In this document: piece by piece, positions 59,183 through 64,000 of the stretch
Position numbering within the stretch: the stretch's first letter is position 1
How the letters are laid out: every line of letters begins with the position of its first letter
NCBI RefSeq assembly: GCF_016107395.1
Contig: NZ_JAAIKO010000039.1
Location: 22,735 to 86,734, forward strand
Direction: 5' to 3'
Source of the DNA: Streptomyces fildesensis
GTDB taxonomy: Bacteria > Actinomycetota > Actinomycetes > Streptomycetales > Streptomycetaceae
DNA length: 64,000 bases
The notes under the pieces: generated by a model
What the model saw: the letters and a program-made list of their open reading frames with translations, nothing else
What the model was told of the DNA's origin: nothing
The model's database searches: none
Translations under genes and position numbers: made by a program

Positions 59183-60910
59183 TCAGTCGGTCGCGGCGAA
59201 GACGAGCCGCCCGTCGATGTAGGTCCGCAGCACCCGGGTCTCGGCGATCTCCAGGGCGGGCCGCTCGAAGGGGTCCCGGTCCAGCACCACGAGGTCGGCG
59301 TACTTGCCCACCTCGACCGTCCCGGTGACGTCGTCGAGGTGGTTCACCCACGCGCTGCCCGCGGTGTAGGCGGTCAGGGCCTGGGCGAGCGTCAGTGCCT
59401 GCTCCGGGTAGAACGGCTTGGCGGGCTCCTGCGCGGTCGAACTGTCGGGGCTGTGGACGTCTTCGGCGGTGTCTTGCGCCTGCGGAGCGTTGGGGGCTTC
59501 GGCGGGCACCGCCCGGTTGACCGCGACATGGATACCCCACATCGGGTTGGGGCTGCTCACCGACCAGTCGCTGCCGGCGACCAGCCGGGCGCCGGCCCGC
59601 AACAGGTCGCCGAACGGGTACTGCAGGGCGGCCCGCTCGGATCCGAGGAAGGGGATCGTCAGCTCGTCCATCTGCGGCTCGTGCGCCGCCCACAGTGCCT
59701 GGATGTTCGCGGCGGCCCCCAGCTCGGCGAAACGCCCCAGGTCATCGGGGTGGATCAGCTGCAGATGGGCCAGATGGTGGCGGTTGTCGTTGGTGCCGTT
59801 GGCCGCCTTGGCGCCGGCCAGCGCGTCGAGCGCCTCACGGACGGCCCGGTCCCCCAGCGCGTGGAAGTGGATCTGGAAGCCCGCTTCGTCGAGCACCCGC
59901 ACGGCGTCGTCCAGCAGCTGAGGATCGACGAAACTGAGACCGGAGTTGTCCGTGGCGCAGCCGCAGTGGTCGAGGTAGGGCTCCAGCAGGCCCGCGGTGA
60001 AGTTCTCCGCGATGCCGTCCTGCATGATCTTCACGGTGGTCGCGTTGAACCGCCCGACCTGGCCGGTTCGCCTGCGTTCCTCGAGCTCGGGAAGCTGCTC
60101 CAGCCCGCGCTCGCGGTCCCACCACAGGGCGCCGACCACCCGCGCCTGGAGCGACCCTTCGCCGGCCGCCCGCACATAGACGTCGAAATTGTCCGGGTTT
60201 CCGGGGAAGACGCCGATCATGGCGTCCTGCCAGGTGGTCACCCCGAGGGAGAACAGATACTCCTGCGCCACCAGCAGTCCGGCGAGCGCCTCGTCCGGTG
60301 TCGCGACGGGCAGGTGCGCGCCGACCAGGCCCACGGCACCCTCCTGAAGGGTGCCGGCCGGAGTGCCGTCCGGCTCCCGCTCGATCCGGCCGTCCACCGG
60401 GTCGGGGGTGTCACGGCCGACGCCGGCCAGCCGCAGTGCGAGCGAGTTGACCCAGGCGCCGTGGCCGTCCCGGTTGCTGAGCAGTACCGGCCGGTCGGGG
60501 ACGATCGCGTCCAGCATCTCGCGGGTGGGAGTGCCGCCGGGGAAGACGTCCATGGACCAGCCACCGCCGGATATCCAGTCCGTGTCCGGGTTCGCCTTCG
60601 CGTACTCGGCGACCACCGCCAGATATCCCTCGACGGAACGCTCCTCGGACAGATCGCAGCGCAGCATCTGGACCCCGGCCACCGCCGGGTGCATGTGCGC
60701 GTCCTGGAAACCGGGGACGAGCAGGCCACCCGCGAGATCGACGACCTCGGTGTCCCCGTCGGCCAGGGCGCGGACCGACGTCTCGTCGGAGACCGCCAGG
60801 ATCCGTCCGCCCCCGACCGCTACAGCGGCATCGATCGGCGCCGACGAGGTCCCGGTGAAGACCCGGCCCCCCACGAAGACGGTGTCGGCCCGCTGCCTGG
60901 TGTTCCCCAT
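59183..60910 (-). CDS. YtcJ-like amidohydrolase (Amidohydro_3)
   Basis: This 575-residue metal-dependent hydrolase has metal ligands in DAHMHP (70-75; HMH 72-74), a mid-chain FNATTVKIMQDGIAENF strand holding the carboxylated-Lys equivalent, FHALGDRAVREALDA and the late GSDWSVSSPNPMWGIHVAVNR. It removes an acyl or carbamoyl group from a small molecule. Unusual: a low-complexity insert of about 30 residues (about 465-498, PAEAPNAPQAQDTAEDVH and following) sits just after the active-site strand. It starts the operon, 78 bases before the binding protein, and faces the tetR gene. The ATG at 60910 follows GGAGGGT. Confidence 0.92.
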   Translation of the reverse strand: MGNTRQRADTVFVGGRVFTGTSSAPIDAAVAVGGGRILAVSDETSVRALADGDTEVVDLAGGLLVPGFQDAHMHPAVAGVQMLRCDLSEERSVEGYLAVVAEYAKANPDTDWISGGGWSMDVFPGGTPTREMLDAIVPDRPVLLSNRDGHGAWVNSLALRLAGVGRDTPDPVDGRIEREPDGTPAGTLQEGAVGLVGAHLPVATPDEALAGLLVAQEYLFSLGVTTWQDAMIGVFPGNPDNFDVYVRAAGEGSLQARVVGALWWDRERGLEQLPELEERRRTGQVGRFNATTVKIMQDGIAENFTAGLLEPYLDHCGCATDNSGLSFVDPQLLDDAVRVLDEAGFQIHFHALGDRAVREALDALAGAKAANGTNDNRHHLAHLQLIHPDDLGRFAELGAAANIQALWAAHEPQMDELTIPFLGSERAALQYPFGDLLRAGARLVAGSDWSVSSPNPMWGIHVAVNRAVPAEAPNAPQAQDTAEDVHSPDSSTAQEPAKPFYPEQALTLAQALTAYTAGSAWVNHLDDVTGTVEVGKYADLVVLDRDPFERPALEIAETRVLRTYIDGRLVFAATD

Positions 60911-60976
60911 CGACGTACCCTCCGGCTCGGCGGGCCGGGCCCGCACTGCGTGTGTGTTGAGGAGGAGTGAACGGCA

Positions 60977-61005
60977 GCGCAACACTGTTGTCAACGGCGT
61001 TGCGC
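60977..61005. promoter_or_regulatory. 29-bp TetR operator of the amidohydrolase/ABC regulon
   Basis: Two 14-base arms (GCGCAACACTGTTG and CAACGGCGTTGCGC) flank a single T. They are reverse complements at 12 of 14 positions. The site fills the middle of the 129-base region between the amidohydrolase and tetR starts. A -10-like TAGACT (61025-61030) follows, only 9 bases before the tetR ATG. Confidence 0.8.
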
Positions 61006-61024
61006 GCATTGGTGCGGGCGTCGT

Positions 61025-61030
61025 TAGACT
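61025..61030 (+). promoter_or_regulatory. putative -10 box for a leaderless tetR transcript
   Basis: TAGACT lies 9 bases before the tetR ATG, and no Shine-Dalgarno sequence is present in between. Transcription would start at or next to the A of the ATG. The -35 region would lie inside the operator, so repressor binding should block it. Confidence 0.45.
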
Positions 61031-61039
61031 GGCCGCACC

Positions 61040-61738
61040 ATGCCGAACCCACACGCCGCCACCCCCGCCCGGACGAAGCGCGCCGGCGCGCAGTTGTCAC
61101 CCGACGCGATCATCGAAGCGAGCCTGCGCATCGCGGCTCGCGGCAGCGCCGACGCCTTCACGGTCCGCCGCCTCGGCGAGGAGCTGAGCGCCGACCCGAC
61201 CGCGATCTACCGACACTTCCGCGACAAGGACGAGTTGCTGCTGTCCGTCGCCGACCGGACGCTGGGAGAGGTGCTCGACGGCATCCCCGGCGGCCTCGAC
61301 TGGAAGGGACGGCTGCGCGCCCTGGCCGCCGGCTCCCTGCGGGTCGCCCTCAAATACCCGGCGGTCGCGTCGGCCATGGCCAGCCGCACCACCCGGCGCA
61401 CGAACGAGTTCCGCATCGTCGAACTCATCCTCGGAGCCGTCATGGAGGCCGGGCTCTCGGGCCAGGACGCGGCCGTGCACTACCGCATGGTCGGCGACTC
61501 CCTGCTGGCGCACGTCGGCCAGCGCGCCGCCTATCTGCTGTTCGACCCGGACGTACGGGCCGGTGACGAGTCCTCGTGGAACCGCGAGTACCGGCGGGTC
61601 GACGCCACCGCGTTCCCCAACATCACCCAACTCAGCTCCCAGCTGGCCGAAGTGACGGATGACCAGATCTTCGAAGCCAGGGTCGAGTCGCTGATCGCCG
61701 CGATCGAGCGGAAGGCCGAGGCCGTTCGCGGGGCATAA
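61040..61738 (+). CDS. TetR-family repressor of the amidohydrolase/ABC operon
   Basis: This 232-residue protein has an N-terminal helix-turn-helix domain (SPDAIIEASLRIAARGSADAFTVRRLGEELSADPTAIYRHFRDKDELLLSV, 20-70) and a longer C-terminal ligand domain of the TetR_C type. It is divergent from the six-gene amidohydrolase/importer operon across a 29-bp palindrome. A related half of that palindrome occurs again downstream at 61797. The ligand is probably the imported substrate. Confidence 0.93.
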   Translation: MPNPHAATPARTKRAGAQLSPDAIIEASLRIAARGSADAFTVRRLGEELSADPTAIYRHFRDKDELLLSVADRTLGEVLDGIPGGLDWKGRLRALAAGSLRVALKYPAVASAMASRTTRRTNEFRIVELILGAVMEAGLSGQDAAVHYRMVGDSLLAHVGQRAAYLLFDPDVRAGDESSWNREYRRVDATAFPNITQLSSQLAEVTDDQIFEARVESLIAAIERKAEAVRGA

Positions 61739-61796
61739 CGCCACGCGGGTCCGCCCGGATCCCCACGGATGGCTGAGCGTTGGCATTGCCGCGTTG

Positions 61797-61819
61797 GCGC
61801 AATGCTGTTGGCAACACTG
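61797..61819. promoter_or_regulatory. second copy of the TetR operator core
   Basis: GCGCAATGCTGTTGGCAACACTG matches bases 60977-60999 at 17 of 23 positions (GCGCAA..CTGTTG.CAAC..). It lies 58 bases past the tetR stop and just before the broken amine oxidase gene, where a promoter operator would be expected. This would have placed that gene in the same regulon. Confidence 0.55.
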
Positions 61820-61882
61820 ATGTGCCAGCGCTTCACTCCCCCTCGACTCGGATACCCGCGGCGGGCTCCACCCCGCCGCCCG

Positions 61883-62435
61883 AGCGTCGGCGCGGGCCTC
61901 GCCGGCCTCCGCTGTGCGCACCAGCTGTGGAACCGTGGCAAGCCGGTGGCCGCGACCGTGTACGAGGCGGACATTACCCACCTCGGCGGCCGCCGCTGGT
62001 CCCTGCGCGGCTTCTTCGACAACGGCCAGGTCAGCGAGCACGGCGGGGTCTTCATCAGCTCGACCGACACCGCGATCCTCAAGCTCGCCGCGACCCTGGG
62101 CCTCAAGCGCGAGTACGCGAACGGCGGCGCGCTGGACACCGGTGACTACGTCACCCGGATCAACAACAGCACCTACACCGGGGCCCAGCAGCAGAGCGAC
62201 TGGGACGGCGACGTGTACAACGCCTTCAGCGCCTCGTACGCCGCGGCGGGAACCGCCCGCTAGCGCCTATCACTACTACAAGGTCGGCCAGTACACCTCG
62301 TTCGCCGGCTACGAGGGCGTCCAGGAGGGCCGGATCCACTTCGCCGGCGAGCACACCGACGTCGACAACTCCACCCTGAACGCCGCGGTGGCCTCCGGCG
62401 AACGTGCCGCGAGCGAGATCACGACGCAGATCTGA
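61883..62435 (+). pseudogene. broken flavin monoamine oxidase
   Basis: The first part encodes an FAD dinucleotide fold (GAGLAGLRCAHQLW) followed by YEADITHLGGRRWSLRGFFDNGQVSEHGGVFI, as in flavin-containing amine oxidases (tyramine/putrescine oxidase type). It ends at a stop at 62263 after a stretch from a later part of the enzyme. From about 62266, in another frame, the C-terminal FAD-contact segment appears: GRIHFAGEHTDVDNSTLNAAVASGERAA. Several hundred middle residues are missing, no start codon is evident and a frameshift separates the halves. The protein would be inactive. Confidence 0.7.
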
Positions 62436-62528
62436 ACCTGTGGAACTCCTGAGGTGACCGCGCCGCATCAGGGCCGGGCAGGATCGCCGCTTCCCGCGAA
62501 GCTGCGATCCTGCCGTTGCGCACCGGCG

Positions 62529-63120
62529 TCACCGGCTGGACTCGGCGTGGTTGCAGATCCGGTAGGCCTCCAGATGTTCGACCAGTTCCTGCGGGTGGGC
62601 CAGCGCCGGGAGGTGGCCGCCGTCCATCTCGTCCGGGGTGAAGCCCAGCCGTTCCTGGACGACGCGGCGCTGGCCGCACCATCAGAGCGGCGGCCACATC
62701 CTCGGGAACATCGTGCAGAAAAGTGATCCGCGGATCGAACTCGGCATCCGGGTCACGCCCCTCCCGCACATCCAGCTCCCGTCTGGCACCGGGCTGCCCG
62801 GTGTTGGCCCACCAGTCCCCCGGCGACTCCCCTGGCGCAGGAACCATGGCCGCCACCAGCACCATCAGCTCCACCGGAACCCGCGCACAGACCAGCGGGG
62901 CGGTGAACCCGCCCATCGACTGCGCCACCAGCACCAGGTCCTTACGGTCACCGATGGCTTCCAGCACCACCTCGGTGTACTCCGCCAGCCCGGCCGTCTC
63001 GTCCGCGCACGGCAGATCCGGCGTCACCACGTCGTGCCCCCGGGCCCGCAGAAGCGGCGCCACCCGGTGCCAGTACCAGGAGTCGGTTCCCGCACCGGGA
63101 ATCAGCACATAGGTCGCCAT
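62529..63120 (-). pseudogene. alpha/beta hydrolase with an internal deletion and frameshift
   Basis: The start is normal: MATYVLIPGAGTDSWYWHRV, then the nucleophile motif AQSMGGF, continuing to FLHDVPEDVAAALMVRPAPRR. The expected centre of the family (lid end and acid-bearing strand) is missing. The frame then shifts, and the natural C-terminus is readable in another frame: ERLGFTPDEMDGGHLPALAH, ending EHLEAYRICNHAESSR at the stop at 62529. The catalytic histidine is thus present but out of frame. The formal open frame runs on to 62419 as nonsense. A close intact relative is encoded at 46723. Confidence 0.72.
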
Positions 63121-63372
63121 CGTCAGTCCTCACGCAGCCCGGCGACGCGCGTATCGAGCCGCCACAACGTTAGACGCTGCCACGGCCCGGAACTCATCGC
63201 ACGCACTGCGATGCCGCGTCGCCGGACGCTTCACGCCGGATCCAGGCCCTCCGATTGACCCATCTTTCCTGCTCCGAAATGCACCCCGCACGAGGTCTAT
63301 TGGTTGGCTAGAGTTATCTCATCAAGCAACGGAACAACCCCGCGGCAACCGCCCGGAGCAGGGAGTACCACC

Positions 63373-63867
63373 ATGAACGCCAACGCACTGACGCCGGTTC
63401 TGACGCGCGCCGCCACCGCTGAGACCACCAGTGACCCGAGCAGCGTCATGACCCTTCTCGCCGACTGCGGCACCGACGGCAGCTCGCTGACGAGTTACCG
63501 CTCGCAGTTCACGGAGGGGGCGGTGGGTGCTCCGGCCCATTTTCACACGCGGGCCTCGGAGCTCTTCTTCGTCATCGGCGGTTCCCTGCAGGTGCTCGTC
63601 GATGACGAGGTGAAGATACTGAACGAGGGCGACCTTCTGCTCGTGCCGCCGCACACCCCGCACGCCTTCGCGGCGGCCCCCGGCGCCGAGGCCGACGTGC
63701 TGTTCGTGTTCACCCCCGGCATGCCGCGCTTCGACTACCTGCGGCTGCTCGGCCGGGTGATGCGCGGTGAGGCGAGCCCGCAGGAGATCAAGGACTCCTC
63801 CGAGCAGTACGACAACCACTACGTCGACAGCCCGGTGTGGCGCGCCGCTCTCGACGCGGCGAAGTAG
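63373..63867 (+). CDS. cupin-domain protein
   Basis: This 164-residue protein has a single cupin barrel. The metal-binding motif reads PAHFHTRASELFFVIGGSLQVLVDDE (HxH, then E) and the second motif is LLVPPHTPHAF with the histidine. A C-terminal helix (EIKDSSEQYDNHYVDSPVWRAALDAAK) completes it. It could be a small dioxygenase, isomerase or sugar-binding sensor. GGGAGTA precedes the ATG. It stands alone, with 252 bases of gene-free sequence upstream. Confidence 0.9.
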   Translation: MNANALTPVLTRAATAETTSDPSSVMTLLADCGTDGSSLTSYRSQFTEGAVGAPAHFHTRASELFFVIGGSLQVLVDDEVKILNEGDLLLVPPHTPHAFAAAPGAEADVLFVFTPGMPRFDYLRLLGRVMRGEASPQEIKDSSEQYDNHYVDSPVWRAALDAAK

Positions 63868-63946
63868 TCCGAAGGGTTGAGCGCAGGGTTGGTGAGAGCC
63901 CTGCGCGCCATCGGAAAATGGGCCAGCGATGTCTGCCGCGCCTCTG

Positions 63947-64000
63947 CTAGTGTCCTGCGCCGGAGATCCGTCGGCAGAAGCGTGCGAGGGAGTCGAGGAT
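63947..64000 (-). CDS. C-terminal end of a gene entering from the right edge
   Basis: Seventeen codons with Streptomyces-like third positions read ILDSLARFCRRISGAGH and end at TAG (63947-63949). The fragment continues beyond the window. The ending reminds me of transposase C-termini, but the piece is too short to be sure. Confidence 0.35.
   Translation of the reverse strand: MLDSLARFCRRISGAGH

Noticed and set aside
1..64000. CRISPR arrays, tRNA or rRNA genes, complete insertion sequences
   Set aside because: No regularly spaced repeats, cloverleaf-like sequences, rRNA motifs or full transposase genes were seen on either strand.

Overview
The window is very GC-rich, uses Streptomyces-like codons (GTG starts, G/C third positions), and carries a WhiB regulator, two PASTA-less Ser/Thr kinases, a HelR-type helicase and many regulator/oxidoreductase pairs. 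All of this points to a Streptomyces or close actinomycete. The gene content is mostly accessory, and at least seven genes are visibly broken, which fits a chromosome arm rather than the core. No rRNA, tRNA, CRISPR array or intact insertion sequence was found.

Layout. 0-9 kb: PRC-barrel protein, broken phosphotransferase, Ser/Thr kinase, an internally deleted thiamine-diphosphate enzyme, DUF6328 membrane protein, WhiB, quinone-reductase-like protein, a divergent MarR/SDR pair with a perfect 14-bp palindrome between them, an FAD monooxygenase and a secreted DUF5829-like protein. 9.2-17 kb: a translationally coupled five-gene operon on the minus strand (SWIM zinc finger, unknown 462-aa protein, vWA/MIDAS, MoxR AAA+, DUF5682). 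This is the most system-like block in the window. 17-29 kb: TetR/TetX-like pair, small monooxygenase, DUF4232 lipoprotein, proline iminopeptidase, cytochrome P450, a methyltransferase remnant fused tail-to-tail with an AraC remnant, a histidine kinase/response regulator pair divergent from an MMPL transporter, and a methyltransferase.

29.5-40.5 kb: a HelR homologue with a rifamycin-associated element (RAE) upstream, a second membrane Ser/Thr kinase, an isochorismatase-like hydrolase, a secreted protein, an Old-Yellow-Enzyme fragment, a CoA transferase, and a second kinase/regulator pair coupled to a small membrane protein. 40.6-51.5 kb: DUF427 protein, MFS exporter divergent from a CGNR zinc-finger regulator, a secreted serine hydrolase, a GlxA/quinone-reductase/hydrolase block mirrored by an AraC/quinone-reductase block, and an EamA exporter divergent from a LysR regulator. 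51.5-64 kb: a GNAT ORF, a GNAT-AAA+ fusion protein, a six-gene operon (amidohydrolase plus a dipeptide-type ABC importer) divergent from a TetR gene across a near-perfect 29-bp palindrome, a broken flavin amine oxidase with a second copy of that operator, a broken hydrolase, a cupin, and the apparent tail of another gene at the right edge.

How the genes fit together: most loci are self-contained modules of regulator plus enzyme or transporter. The clearest multi-gene machines are the MoxR-vWA-SWIM-DUF5682 operon, the amidohydrolase/ABC importer regulon, and HelR with its RAE (rifamycin response). Where several ATG codons were possible I chose starts by Shine-Dalgarno position. All functions are inferred from sequence patterns recognised by eye, without database searches.
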